A stretch of DNA of 64,000 nt, taken from contig NZ_VFYP01000001.1 of assembly GCF_006443685.1 (NCBI RefSeq), positions 744,001 through 808,000 on the forward strand. The letters run 5' to 3'. The notes beneath the pieces were generated by a model. That model did no database searches, was not told where the DNA came from, and saw nothing but the letters and a program-made list of their open reading frames with translations. Below are positions 54,382 through 63,585 of the stretch, piece after piece. The stretch comes from Rhizobium glycinendophyticum. GTDB lineage: Bacteria > Pseudomonadota > Alphaproteobacteria > Rhizobiales > Rhizobiaceae. How positions within the stretch are numbered: the stretch's first letter is position 1; the number at the start of each line of letters is the position of its first letter. The position numbers were made by a program, and so were the translations under genes.

Positions 54382-55368
54382 ATGTCGATGAACAGAAGAA
54401 TGGTATTGGGCGGAGCCGGCCTCGCGCTTGCATCGCCGATGATCATGACGCGCGCCGCCGTGGCGCAACAGACGAGTGCCGACACATCCATGAGCATCGA
54501 TCACGCCATGCCTCCCGAAACGCACCGCTTCAATGTCGGAAAGTTCGAGGTCCTCGTCGTCAAGGACGGCGCTCGCCCCTCTGGCAAGCCGCAGGAAACA
54601 TTCGGCACCAACCAGACGCCCGAAGTGGTCGGTGCTTTGCTTGAAGCGAATTTTCTGCCAGCCGACAACTTCGTCAACAGCTTTGCTCCTGTGCTCGTCA
54701 ATACCGGCTCTGACGTCATCCTCTTCGACACGGGCATGGGAGAGGCGGGGCGTGCCAACGGCCTCGGTCGTCTGGCCGAGGGCCTGACCGCCGCCGGCTA
54801 CAAGCGCGAAGACGTCACGATCGTCGTCTTGACCCATATGCATGGCGACCACATCGGCGGCCTGATGGAAGGGGGGCAGCCGGCTTTCCCCAATGCGCGT
54901 TACGTCACCGGACAGGCGGAATATGATTTCTGGGTCGACCCGGCCCGTGCCGGCACCCCGGCGGAAAACGGCCAGAAGGGTGTGCTGGCCAACGTCAAGC
55001 CTCTGGCGGAAAAGATGACCTTTATCGGCGATGGCGGCGAGGTGGTCTCCGGTATCACGGGCATGGCGGCTTTCGGCCATTCACCGGGCCACATGATCTA
55101 CCGGCTGGAGTCGGATGGCCGCCAGCTGGTGCTGACCGCCGATACCGCCAATCACTTCGTGCTGTCGCTCCAGCGTCCGGACTGGGAAGTCCGCTTCGAC
55201 ATGGATAAGGCGGCTGCCGCAGCCACGCGCAAGAGGGTCTTCGACATGATCGCGACCGACAAGCTCGCCTTCCTTGGATATCACATGCCGTTCCCGGCCG
55301 TAGGTTATGCCGAGAAGATCGAAGAAGGCTACCGCTTCGTGCCCAAAGCCTATCAGTTCGACATCTGA
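54382..55368 (+). CDS. Tat-exported metallo-beta-lactamase-fold hydrolase
   Basis: A 328-residue protein. The N-terminus MSMNRRMVLGGAGLALASPM carries a twin-arginine signal ending AVAQQ. The MBL domain has the metal motif LTHMHGDHIGG (H-x-H-x-D-H), with further ligands in AFGHSPGHMIY and VLTADTANHF, and C-terminal LGYHMPFPAVGY. It acts in the periplasm; the substrate is unknown, with lactonase- or quinone-related hydrolases being possible. It is followed by an intrinsic terminator. Confidence 0.87.
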   Translation: MSMNRRMVLGGAGLALASPMIMTRAAVAQQTSADTSMSIDHAMPPETHRFNVGKFEVLVVKDGARPSGKPQETFGTNQTPEVVGALLEANFLPADNFVNSFAPVLVNTGSDVILFDTGMGEAGRANGLGRLAEGLTAAGYKREDVTIVVLTHMHGDHIGGLMEGGQPAFPNARYVTGQAEYDFWVDPARAGTPAENGQKGVLANVKPLAEKMTFIGDGGEVVSGITGMAAFGHSPGHMIYRLESDGRQLVLTADTANHFVLSLQRPDWEVRFDMDKAAAAATRKRVFDMIATDKLAFLGYHMPFPAVGYAEKIEEGYRFVPKAYQFDI

Positions 55369-55388
55369 TCTTTGTTGCCACCCATCGG

Positions 55389-55419
55389 AGCCCGTGCGAT
55401 CCCCTTCGCGCGGGCTTTT
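55389..55419 (+). terminator. Intrinsic terminator after the MBL-fold gene
   Basis: AGCCCGTGCG and CGCGCGGGCT pair (one G-U) around an 8-nt loop and are followed by TTT, 20 bp after the stop codon. Confidence 0.75.
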
Positions 55420-55432
55420 CTGTCGCACAGAG

Positions 55433-55687
55433 TCAATTTGGCCCATCCTCGGTACCGCGGTGGGGATGGCCATGCTCGCTGCGCCGCAACTCCTCTGCAG
55501 CGCTGCGCAACAGGGCCACCATCCGATCCTGCAGAACTTCGTCCAAGATCTCGATGCCCGCAGCCTGGAAATCCGTTCGGATCCTATCTAGAAGCCCGGC
55601 ATCGCCGGATGCAGCAGCCCGAGCCAGTTCCTCGGCATAGGTTTGCGCATCTTCAAGGTCGAGGACGGTGGTCGCCCATCGTGCCAT
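55433..55687 (-). CDS. Small hypothetical helical protein
   Basis: An 84-residue frame starting MARWATTVLDLEDAQTYAEE, with a long amphipathic helix (LDRIRTDFQAAGIEILDEVL) and a His/Gly-rich tail. It has plausible rhizobial codon use but no recognisable domain and no clear ribosome site. The frame stays open 52 codons upstream with less protein-like sequence. It is convergent with the MBL-fold gene, and I could not link it to any pathway. Confidence 0.4.
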   Translation of the reverse strand: MARWATTVLDLEDAQTYAEELARAAASGDAGLLDRIRTDFQAAGIEILDEVLQDRMVALLRSAAEELRRSEHGHPHRGTEDGPN

Positions 55688-56068
55688 CAGTGTTATTCGT
55701 CGGGCGCAAATCTTGCCGGAAAGAACATCGTCATGCGCGTCTCTGTGCGGCCGCGCTCTCTTGCTGCTGTCACCGATGACCATCGGACCGTCTCCGTCTG
55801 CGTCCCCGTGCTCCTCCGAGGGACGACGCGTTTGATAGCACATCGGATTTGACGATCTCTTTATTAGGAAGATTGAATTTCCCTCTCTTCATCGCGATCC
55901 CCGGGTGAAAGGTTCCATCGGGCGTCAGACCTGCAGGTTTTGCTATTCCCTTCCTGTCATGAACGTGTTACCAGCCCTCGCCAACTTCCAAGCATTTCAT
56001 GCAGAAGCGACCGAACGGGATTCCCGTTTTCCGGCCGGATTCTGCCTATTCAAACGAAGGAATTGGCA

Positions 56069-57559
56069 ATGGCACGCATCGTAATGTCGGCAACCGGCGC
56101 AGAAGCGCTCACCTTCGACGACGTCCTCCTGCAGCCGGGGCACTCGGTCGTCATGCCGGGTCAGACGAATATCGCCACCCGGATTGCAAGAGACATCGAA
56201 CTCTCTCTGCCGATCCTCTCATCCGCCATGGACACGGTCACCGAAAGCAGGCTCGCCATCGCCATGGCCCAGTCCGGCGGCATCGGCGTCATTCACCGCA
56301 ATCTCACCCCTGTCGAGCAGGCCGAAGAGGTCCGCCAGGTGAAGAAGTTCGAAAGCGGCATGGTCGTCAACCCGGTCACCATCGGCCCGGATGCCACACT
56401 CGCGGAAGCCAAGGCGCTGATGAGCGCGCACGGCATTTCCGGTATCCCGGTCGTCGAGGGCGCAAGCCGTCCCGGTCGCCTGGTCGGCATCCTGACGAAC
56501 CGCGACGTACGCTTCGCCTCCGATCCGAACCAGAAGATCTACGAGCTGATGACCCGCGAAAACCTCGTCACGGTCAGGGACGGGGTAGACCAGCAGGAGG
56601 CCAAGCGCCTGTTGCATTCGCATCGCATCGAGAAGCTCCTCGTGATCGACAATGAAGGCCGTTGTGTCGGTCTGATTACCGTCAAGGACATCGAGAAGTC
56701 GCAGCTCAACCCGCATGCCGCCAAGGACGCCCAGGGCCGCCTGAGGGTCGCCGCTGCCATCTCCACCGGTGACGACGGCGTCGAGCGCGCAGAGCGCCTC
56801 ATCGACGCCGGCTGCGATGTCATCGTCGTCGACACCGCCCACGGCCACAGCCAGAAGGTTCTGGATGCCGTCGCCCATGTGAAGAAGATGTCGAACGCCA
56901 TTCGCATCGTTGCCGGCAATGTCGCGACCGGCGAGGGCACCCGCGCTCTGATCGACGCGGGCGCCGATTGCGTCAAGGTCGGCATCGGCCCGGGCTCGAT
57001 CTGCACCACCCGTATCGTGGCCGGCGTCGGCGTGCCGCAGCTCGCAGCCGTGATGGCGGCTGTTGAAGAAGCCAACAAGCTGGACATCCCAGTTATCGCC
57101 GATGGTGGCCTGAAGTTCTCGGGCGACGTCGCCAAGGCAATTGCTGCCGGCGCCTCGGCCGTCATGGTCGGTTCGCTGCTGGCAGGCACCGATGAAAGCC
57201 CGGGTGAGGTCTATCTCTACCAGGGGCGCTCCTTCAAGGCCTATCGCGGCATGGGCTCCGTCGGTGCGATGGCCCGCGGCTCGGCCGACCGCTATTTCCA
57301 GGCGGAAGTACGCGATACGCTGAAGCTCGTACCGGAAGGCATCGAAGGCCAGGTTCCCTACAAGGGCCCGGTCTCGGCCGTCCTGCACCAGCTCGCCGGT
57401 GGCCTCAAGGCCGCCATGGGTTATGTCGGCGGCAAGGATATCAAGGAGTTCCAGGAAAAGGCGACCTTCGTGCGCATCTCGGGTGCCGGCCTGCGCGAAA
57501 GCCACCCGCATGGCGTGACGATCACCCGCGAGAGCCCCAACTATCCGGGCGCGAACTGA
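56069..57559 (+). CDS. guaB: Inosine-5'-monophosphate dehydrogenase
   Basis: A 496-residue IMPDH, the NAD-dependent, rate-limiting enzyme of GMP synthesis in the cytosol. The N-terminal TIM-barrel start is [20 protein letters not shown]. Two CBS domains occupy about residues 97-215 ([40 protein letters not shown]). The active-site loop [15 protein letters not shown] holds Cys312, and the flap region contains [20 protein letters not shown] precedes the ATG. An upstream in-frame extension of 43 codons lacks similarity. Confidence 0.97.
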   Translation: MARIVMSATGAEALTFDDVLLQPGHSVVMPGQTNIATRIARDIELSLPILSSAMDTVTESRLAIAMAQSGGIGVIHRNLTPVEQAEEVRQVKKFESGMVVNPVTIGPDATLAEAKALMSAHGISGIPVVEGASRPGRLVGILTNRDVRFASDPNQKIYELMTRENLVTVRDGVDQQEAKRLLHSHRIEKLLVIDNEGRCVGLITVKDIEKSQLNPHAAKDAQGRLRVAAAISTGDDGVERAERLIDAGCDVIVVDTAHGHSQKVLDAVAHVKKMSNAIRIVAGNVATGEGTRALIDAGADCVKVGIGPGSICTTRIVAGVGVPQLAAVMAAVEEANKLDIPVIADGGLKFSGDVAKAIAAGASAVMVGSLLAGTDESPGEVYLYQGRSFKAYRGMGSVGAMARGSADRYFQAEVRDTLKLVPEGIEGQVPYKGPVSAVLHQLAGGLKAAMGYVGGKDIKEFQEKATFVRISGAGLRESHPHGVTITRESPNYPGAN

Positions 57560-57589
57560 GGCGGCAAGTCTGGTCCAATAAGACACAAA

Positions 57590-57620
57590 GCCCGGGAAGG
57601 GAGGTCTTCCCGGGCGTTTT
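57590..57620 (+). terminator. Intrinsic terminator after guaB
   Basis: GCCCGGGAAG and CTTCCCGGGC form a perfect 10-bp stem with loop GGAGGT and are followed by GTTTTC, 30 bp after the guaB stop. Confidence 0.85.
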
Positions 57621-57645
57621 CATGAGCTGAAAGAGGACGTCGACA

Positions 57646-58059
57646 ATGAGCGGTTTCGAGATGTTCTGGCCAATGATGGCCCATGCCTTCCTCGTCTTCT
57701 GCCTCTACGGTCTGCTGGTCCGCCGCCGCGCGGCGGTGGTCCGCGCCGGCAAGATCGATCGCAGCGCCTTCCTGGAAAATCACGCCGAGCCAGAGGAAAG
57801 CCGCGCCGTCAACAAGGCGATCGCCAACCAGTTCGAGCTCCCCGTCCTGTTTTACGCCATTTCCATCCTGCTGTTCATGATGGAGGCAGACAATATCCTG
57901 TCGGTTTCGCTGGCTTGGCTTTTCGTTCTCTCCCGCTATCTCCAGGCTTATATGCACATCACCGGCAACCTGCCGCTGCGTCGGGCATCCTTCATGGCCG
58001 GTTTCGTCAGCCTATTCCTGATGTGGCTCTGGCTCGTCGCGTGGATGGCGACCAGCTGA
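57646..58059 (+). CDS. MAPEG-family membrane protein
   Basis: A 137-residue protein with four predicted transmembrane helices. MAPEG features are an N-terminal helix WPMMAHAFLVFCLYGLLV, a loop NHAEPEESRAVNKAIANQFE with the conserved N-x-x-E/Q-type region, and FELPVLFYAISILLFMM, then SRYLQAYMHITGNLPLRR. MAPEG proteins are glutathione-linked or of unknown activity in bacteria. It is conserved in position after guaB in rhizobia as I recall. Confidence 0.82.
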   Translation: MSGFEMFWPMMAHAFLVFCLYGLLVRRRAAVVRAGKIDRSAFLENHAEPEESRAVNKAIANQFELPVLFYAISILLFMMEADNILSVSLAWLFVLSRYLQAYMHITGNLPLRRASFMAGFVSLFLMWLWLVAWMATS

Positions 58060-58258
58060 CTGCTGACGCCGGGACCGAAATGGTGCCTTGCCACGTCTCT
58101 GACGCCCCGTCTTTGCTTTTCCATGACGTTTTGATGAAATCTCCGCGCGTTTGACACCGATCAATCGCCTGCATTCCGAGCGCGCCTATGGTCCGGCCAT
58201 ACCGCTCTGCCCGGCGTCGGCCGGTAGGCGGAAGGTTTGGAAACGTTGGGAGATTGAC

Positions 58259-59287
58259 ATGGCATCGATGATGAAAGCCGCCGTTGTGCGGGAATTCGGC
58301 AAGCCGCTGGTGATCGAGGAGATGGTGATCCCCGAGCCCGGTCCCGGTCAGATCCTGGTCAAGTATGAGGCAACTGGCGTCTGCCACACGGACCTCCATG
58401 CCGCCAATGGCGATTGGCCGGTCAAGCCCAGCCCGCCCTTCATTCCTGGCCACGAAGGCGTCGGCTACGTCGCCAAGCTCGGTGCCGGCGTCTCCCGCAT
58501 CAAGGAAGGCGACCGCGTTGGCGTGCCATGGCTGCACACCGCCTGCGGTTGCTGCTCGCCCTGCCGCACCGGCTGGGAAACGCTCTGCGGCAGCCAGCAG
58601 AACACAGGCTATTCGGTCAACGGCACGTTTGCGCAGTACGGCCTTGCCGATCCCGATTTCGTCGGCCGGCTTCCCGACAACCTCGAATTTGGCCCGGCAG
58701 CCCCCGTTCTCTGCGCCGGCGTCACTGTCTACAAGGGCCTCAAAGAGGCGGAAGTGAAGCCTGGCGAATGGGTCGTCATCTCCGGCATCGGTGGCCTTGG
58801 CCACATGGCCGTGCAGTATGCCAAAGCCATGGGCATGCATGTGGTCGCCGCTGATATTCACGAAGACAAGCTGGCGCTCGCGAAGAGCCTCGGCGCCGAT
58901 GTCGTGGTCAACGGCGCGGACAAGGATGCGATCGAGCAGGTGCAGAAGGCGACCGGCGGTGTGCATGGCGCGCTGGTCACCGCCGTTTCGCCGAAGGCGA
59001 TGGAGCAAGCCTATGGCTTCCTGCGCTCCAAGGGCACGATGTCCCTCGTCGGCCTGCCGCCGGGCTTCATCTCGCTGCCGGTCTTCGAAACCGTCTTGAA
59101 GCGCATCACCGTGCGTGGCTCGATCGTCGGCACACGTCAGGATCTGGAAGAAAGCCTGCAGTTTGCCGGCGAAGGCAAGGTCGCCGCGCATTTCAGCTGG
59201 GACAAGCTGGAAAACATCAACGCCATCTTCCAGCGCATGGAAGAGGGCAAGATCGACGGCCGCATCGTGCTGGACCTCGCAGCCTGA
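58259..59287 (+). CDS. adhP: Zinc-dependent alcohol dehydrogenase (AdhP/AdhA type)
   Basis: A 342-residue MDR alcohol dehydrogenase. The catalytic zinc site is TGVCHTDLHAANGDW (Cys, His) and IPGHEGVGYV. The structural zinc cysteines are in ACGCCSPCRTGWETLCGSQ, and the cofactor motif is ISGIGGLGHMAVQYAK. It oxidises or reduces primary alcohols and aldehydes with NAD. The start MASMMKAAVV follows GGGAG. It ends at a strong GC hairpin shared with the convergent gene. Confidence 0.9.
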   Translation: MASMMKAAVVREFGKPLVIEEMVIPEPGPGQILVKYEATGVCHTDLHAANGDWPVKPSPPFIPGHEGVGYVAKLGAGVSRIKEGDRVGVPWLHTACGCCSPCRTGWETLCGSQQNTGYSVNGTFAQYGLADPDFVGRLPDNLEFGPAAPVLCAGVTVYKGLKEAEVKPGEWVVISGIGGLGHMAVQYAKAMGMHVVAADIHEDKLALAKSLGADVVVNGADKDAIEQVQKATGGVHGALVTAVSPKAMEQAYGFLRSKGTMSLVGLPPGFISLPVFETVLKRITVRGSIVGTRQDLEESLQFAGEGKVAAHFSWDKLENINAIFQRMEEGKIDGRIVLDLAA

Positions 59288-59309
59288 TCCTAGATCTCGA
59301 ACAACAACC

Positions 59310-59334
59310 AACGGCGCGGCCTGACCGCGCCGTT
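59310..59334. terminator. GC-rich hairpin between convergent genes
   Basis: AACGGCGCGG and CCGCGCCGTT form a 10-bp perfect stem with loop CCTGA, 22 bp after the alcohol dehydrogenase stop and 10 bp from the stop of the opposing gene. It probably serves as a bidirectional terminator. Confidence 0.7.
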
Positions 59335-59344
59335 CCAATTTCCG

Positions 59345-59821
59345 TCAGTCGACGGATTGGATGGTAATGACGCGCGGCAGGCTGTTGTTGCAGGCGCTGT
59401 CCTCGCAGACGCCGCTGATCCACACCTCGCCGTCGCCGAACATCAGACCCTCGCTATTGACGAAGGCCTGGCCATAATCCTGGCTGCGCACGATATTCAC
59501 GATCTTGTCCGTGAAGACGTCGTTATAGCTGTCCAGTAACTGCGCCTCGTTCTCGAAGGTCGCGTCTTCCCCGCCGATGCTGATGGTGATCGGGTAGGAC
59601 ACGAGGCTTACGGCAATCTCGGCCTTGCCCTCGGCGACCGCACTCTGGAAGGCGTAGAAGAGCTCCTTGTAGTCGGCGGGATCGCCGAGCAGGTTCTCGA
59701 TCTGCCGGTCGGTCTCGGCCTCGTCCGCCCGGACGGGTCCTGGAACGGCTGTGATCAGCGTTCCTGTCAAGAGGCTGGCGACGAGGAGGGATCGAAGCAC
59801 ACGATAGGTCGGGAGCGGCAT
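59345..59821 (-). CDS. Secreted hypothetical protein
   Basis: A 158-residue protein with signal peptide MPLPTYRVLRSLLVASLLTG ending PVRA-DE. The mature region DRQIENLLGDPADYKELFYAFQSAVAEG, read in pieces, and YPITISIGGEDATFENEAQL resemble an NTF2-like or DUF4440-like fold (cystatin/NTF2 helix then sheet). It has a pair of cysteines near the end (GVCEDSACNNSLP). The start has AGGACC upstream. The function is unknown; location is periplasmic. Confidence 0.75.
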   Translation of the reverse strand: MPLPTYRVLRSLLVASLLTGTLITAVPGPVRADEAETDRQIENLLGDPADYKELFYAFQSAVAEGKAEIAVSLVSYPITISIGGEDATFENEAQLLDSYNDVFTDKIVNIVRSQDYGQAFVNSEGLMFGDGEVWISGVCEDSACNNSLPRVITIQSVD

Positions 59822-60015
59822 GTGGCAGGTCCTAGGTCGATGATTCAGGCCGCACGACCTTAAGCGAGAATGCGTCACGTCGCTGAATTACTTTTGGGGC
59901 TAATGCGGAGCTCGCGTCCAATCCGAAAAGTGATGACTGCATTGGAGAGCCGGCTCTGGCTTAAAACCGCTTCCATCGCTATATACTGCACTGCAGCATT
60001 ATTCGGGATCCACTC

Positions 60016-61155
60016 ATGCCAGACGCCGTCACCAACTCTGAGACCGACCGTATCTTCGTCTTTCAGGGGGGTGGGGCACTCGGAGCGTATCAGGCTGGCG
60101 CCTATGAGGCGCTGCACGAAAACGATCTTGAGCCGGATTGGCTCGCCGGCATTTCGATCGGTGCCGTCAACGCAGCAATCATCGCCGGCAGCCCGCGCGA
60201 CAAGCGCATCGTGCACTTGCGCGACTTCTGGCACACCGTCTCCAGCAGCCTGGATTACGGCTGGGCGGCGCAAGACAACACCTTGCGTCGAATGCAGAAC
60301 GATGCGGCCGCCATGGCAGCCACCTTCTTCGGCGTGCCCGGCTTCTTCTCGCCGCGTCTTCCAACGCCGAGACAGTTGCTTGAAAATGCCGATATGCGCG
60401 TGAGCTATTATGATACAGGCCCCCTCCTGAAAACGCTGGGCCGGCTGATCGATTTCGATTTGCTCAACGACAGCCAGACACGGCTGAGCCTAGGGGCGGT
60501 TGAGGTGAAGTCAGGAAACTTCGCCTATTTCGATAACCGCCAGACCCGCCTTGATGTGCGCCACATCGCCGCTTCCGGCGCTCTGCCACCCGGTTTTGCA
60601 CCGGTTGAGATCGATGGCCGCTCCTATTGGGACGGCGGGCTTGTCTCCAACACGCCGCTCCAGCATGTGCTGAATGTGAGCGACGCGACGCGCGATCTGG
60701 AGATTTTTCAGGTCGATCTGTTCAATGCCCGGGGCGACATGCCGCGCGACCAGTTCGAGGTGGAAAGCCGCGTCAAGGAAATCCGCTATTCCAGCCGTAC
60801 CCGCATGAACACGGACGAATTCGCCCGCCGCCAGATGGTGCGGCGCGCAGCCAAGCGCCTGCTGGACAAGCTGCCGCCGGAATTCCGCGACGACGAAGAC
60901 GCTAAGGTTCTGCGCTCGATCGGTCAGGAATACGACGTCACCATTGTCCACCTCATTCATCGCCGTGCCTCGCATGCCACCCATGCCATGGATGTAGAAT
61001 TCTCCCGTCGCTCGATCGAGGAGCACTGGAAGGCCGGTTATGACGATGCCAGCTATACCTTGAAGCACCCAAAATGGCGGGGCCGCGGCAGGCCGCGCGA
61101 CGGCATCCAGATCTTCGACCTCGCACGCGAACGTCATCTGCGCGTGAAGGCTTGA
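60016..61155 (+). CDS. Patatin-like phospholipase with DUF3734-type C-terminus
   Basis: A 379-residue protein. The oxyanion hole is FVFQGGGALGAYQAG. The nucleophile Ser lies in GISIGAVNA (G-x-S-x-G), near residue 48. The catalytic Asp is in YWDGGLVSNTPLQ, completing the Ser-Asp dyad. The C-terminal region from about 250 (SRVKEIRYSSRTRMNTDEFA) is typical of the DUF3734 group associated with bacterial patatins near polyhydroxybutyrate genes. It is probably a cytosolic acyl hydrolase. Confidence 0.88.
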   Translation: MPDAVTNSETDRIFVFQGGGALGAYQAGAYEALHENDLEPDWLAGISIGAVNAAIIAGSPRDKRIVHLRDFWHTVSSSLDYGWAAQDNTLRRMQNDAAAMAATFFGVPGFFSPRLPTPRQLLENADMRVSYYDTGPLLKTLGRLIDFDLLNDSQTRLSLGAVEVKSGNFAYFDNRQTRLDVRHIAASGALPPGFAPVEIDGRSYWDGGLVSNTPLQHVLNVSDATRDLEIFQVDLFNARGDMPRDQFEVESRVKEIRYSSRTRMNTDEFARRQMVRRAAKRLLDKLPPEFRDDEDAKVLRSIGQEYDVTIVHLIHRRASHATHAMDVEFSRRSIEEHWKAGYDDASYTLKHPKWRGRGRPRDGIQIFDLARERHLRVKA

Positions 61156-61289
61156 CGTCTCTCTGCGACCTTTTTTGTGTTAATATTTCAGTATGGGGAA
61201 AAAACCCATTCCGTTAACCATTTGGCGACGGCGACGTCCTATTAATCTTGCAGATTATCAAGGGAGCCGACGCATGATTTGTCGGTCAT

Positions 61290-61922
61290 ATGTCGATGAT
61301 AGACCGTACTTCAGTCGTGCGACTTGCATTGCGCAAGCTGCCACAGCAAGAGCGCAGTGTCCAAAGGCTTGAGGCCATCCTGGACTCGGCCATGTCGCTT
61401 GTTCTGGAAAAAGACGTTTCCACCGTCACGATGAGTGAAATCGCCCAGCGTGCCGGCATTCCGATCGGCTCGCTCTATCAGTTCTTCCCGCAAAAAGCTG
61501 CAGTGCTCAAGGCGCTGCACGATCGCCTCTCGATGGAGATCGAAGACAGGGTCAGTCAGATCTTTTCGGGCGTAAGTTCGCTGGAAGAGGCGGCGAAACG
61601 CGGTGCGGATGCACTGTTCGAACTGCATACCCTGTTTCGCGAGCGACCCATCTTCATGTCGATCTGGCAGGCGATCCAGTCGGACAAGGATCTCAACCAC
61701 CTGTCGAACGACTACCACGAACACCTGATGGGGATTTTTCTCAAGGATCTTGCCCACCTCATCCCGGCCGAAGATCTCGGCAAGGTCCGCGTCACTTTGA
61801 AGCTGTTCATCATCACGAGCGGTGATGTCATCCGCTTCGCAACCAGCCAGGGACCGGAAACGGCACGGCTCTATCTCGATCGCTGGCACCAGATCGTGCG
61901 CACGAGCCTCTTCACCTACTGA
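61290..61922 (+). CDS. TetR-family transcriptional regulator
   Basis: A 210-residue protein. The TetR helix-turn-helix lies at residues about 20-65 (RLEAILDSAMSLVLEKDVSTVTMSEIAQRAGIPIGSLYQFFPQKAAVLKAL, in blocks), and the ligand domain follows. The start codon ATG at 61290 lies after a region with no clear ribosome site. It converges on the LysR gene 8 bp away. Target and ligand are unknown. Confidence 0.88.
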   Translation: MSMIDRTSVVRLALRKLPQQERSVQRLEAILDSAMSLVLEKDVSTVTMSEIAQRAGIPIGSLYQFFPQKAAVLKALHDRLSMEIEDRVSQIFSGVSSLEEAAKRGADALFELHTLFRERPIFMSIWQAIQSDKDLNHLSNDYHEHLMGIFLKDLAHLIPAEDLGKVRVTLKLFIITSGDVIRFATSQGPETARLYLDRWHQIVRTSLFTY

Positions 61923-61930
61923 CGCGGCAG

Positions 61931-62884
61931 TTACCAGCCGGGGATCATGTTCCCCGCCTTCAGCCGCGGGTAATGCCGCGAATAAGTCTTCGTCTCGCCA
62001 TCCATGTCATCGTCAACCTGAGCGGGCGTGATGTTGTCGAGGCAGGCTGTGATGTGGTCGGTGATCGCGTTGAGCAGTGACACCGAGAAACCGGGCCGCT
62101 TCATCAAGCCGATTTGAACCGGTGGCAAGGGCGGGAAACCGTCATTGGCGGTCAGCACCTTCATGCCTGTCCTCAGCGCCGATTCCGGCAGGATCGATAC
62201 CGCCATGCCCGCCAGCACGGCGGCTGCGACAACTGTCGAGGACCAGCTCGTGAACAGCACCTGGTAATCCCGGCCATCCGCATCGAGCGCGGAGCAGGCG
62301 AGTTGCCGCCACTGACAATCCCGTCGCCCGACCGCAAGCGGCACCGGCGCATCGTCCTTGAGGGGGTGGTTGGCAGAGCCCACCCAGCAGAGCGGCTCGG
62401 TCCGCACCACGTCCGACTGGCGCAGCAGCGGGTTATGGGTCACGAGCGCGATGTCGAGTTCCCCTCGGCCCATCTTCTCGGCCAGATCCACCGATGGTTC
62501 GCAGACGATATAAAGTTCGACATTCGGATGCGTCTTCGCAAAACGTCCGATGATCTCCGGCATGTAGCGATCTGCATAATCATCCGGAGTGCCGATGCGG
62601 AGCGTGCCTTCCAGACGATTGTCGTCGAAGGCGGCGATCGCCTCCGAGTTCAGCCGAATGATCCGCCGCGCATAATTCAGCAGCTTGTCTCCATCCGCCG
62701 TCAAACGGTTGCCGCGACCGTCCTTGATGAACAACTGTTTGCCAACACGTTCCTCCAGCCTCCGCATCTGCATGGAGACGGCCGATTGCGTCTTGAAGAC
62801 GCGGCCGGCAGCCTTGGTAAAGCTGCCTGTATCCACGATGGCGATGAACGTCTGCAATTGGTCGATATCAAGTGGAGCCGACAT
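61931..62884 (-). CDS. LysR-family transcriptional regulator
   Basis: A 317-residue protein. The helix-turn-helix is at residues 7-66 (LQTFIAIVDTGSFTKAAGRV, KTQSAVSMQMRRLEERVGKQL). The effector domain begins LRIGTPDDYADRYMPEIIG and contains ELDIALVTHNPLLR and AGMAVSILPESAL. It is divergent from the DUF1127 gene across 191 bp. The regulated genes are not evident. Confidence 0.9.
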   Translation of the reverse strand: MSAPLDIDQLQTFIAIVDTGSFTKAAGRVFKTQSAVSMQMRRLEERVGKQLFIKDGRGNRLTADGDKLLNYARRIIRLNSEAIAAFDDNRLEGTLRIGTPDDYADRYMPEIIGRFAKTHPNVELYIVCEPSVDLAEKMGRGELDIALVTHNPLLRQSDVVRTEPLCWVGSANHPLKDDAPVPLAVGRRDCQWRQLACSALDADGRDYQVLFTSWSSTVVAAAVLAGMAVSILPESALRTGMKVLTANDGFPPLPPVQIGLMKRPGFSVSLLNAITDHITACLDNITPAQVDDDMDGETKTYSRHYPRLKAGNMIPGW

Positions 62885-63075
62885 GAAACTTACCCATCAG
62901 AGAGGTTGATGATTATCATTAGAAACATTCGTTGGACTGATCAATATCCATTCGACATCCTGAGGCTGCATTCCGCCCCGGCCATGCAAGGCCAATCGTT
63001 CCACTCCAGCCCCATCGCCTCGTCGCGCAAGCGATCGGGGCATGTCTCTTCGTGCCTGTCAAAAGGATGAACGCC

Positions 63076-63375
63076 ATGCGCACGACCCATCGGACCCTCG
63101 ACCTCGACCTCGCTCTGCCTTTGAACGCGCGCGTTGCGCATTCTCATGGAGTGCTCGTGTGGCTTCGAAACCGGGTGACGGCGCTGCGCAATCGTCTTTC
63201 TGCGAACAGCCTCACCGATCTCGACGACCGCCTGCTCAATGATGTTGGCCTCAGCCGCTCCGACGTCAACAAGGCGCTCAAGGAGACCGGCATAGCTGAC
63301 GATCCTTCGCAGCAACTGGCCCGCCTTGCCCGCCGCCGGGCAGAACTCGCACTGCGCGGCCGCAGGGCAGACTGA
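63076..63375 (+). CDS. DUF1127-domain small protein
   Basis: A 99-residue basic protein. The DUF1127 motif is LRNRLSANSLTDLDDRLLND followed by VGLSRSDVNKAL. Members of this alphaproteobacterial group act in phosphate, carbon or RNA-related regulation, and some bind RNA; the role of this one is unknown. The start MRTTHRTLDL has AAAGGATG upstream; an ATG three codons earlier is possible. It is followed by a strong terminator. Confidence 0.85.
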   Translation: MRTTHRTLDLDLALPLNARVAHSHGVLVWLRNRVTALRNRLSANSLTDLDDRLLNDVGLSRSDVNKALKETGIADDPSQQLARLARRRAELALRGRRAD

Positions 63376-63421
63376 CACAATTCCCATCCCCGCAGGGTGA
63401 CAGCCAATAGCCCTGCTCTTT

Positions 63422-63457
63422 GCCCGGTTTCGGAAATTTTCCGGACCGGGCTTTTTT
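63422..63457 (+). terminator. Intrinsic terminator after the DUF1127 gene
   Basis: GCCCGGT and ACCGGGC pair, with an inner CGGAA/TTCCG stem, and are followed by TTTTTT. This is a textbook Rho-independent terminator. Confidence 0.88.
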
Positions 63458-63585
63458 GTAAACGCTAAAATAACGGTGGCTGTTGTGAAATGCGAAAGGA
63501 ATGGGGCCGGCAAGTAACGACTTGCTAACGGCCTTGTGTCAGCGATGAAGTGGCTTGATCGCGCTACTTCTGATGGGGATCTTTC

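Noticed and set aside
52869..54644. 591-codon plus-strand frame over the MFS transporter, and a 784-codon minus-strand frame in another phase
   Set aside because: Both are shadows; the DHA2 transporter motifs and hydrophobic helices are in a different minus-strand frame.
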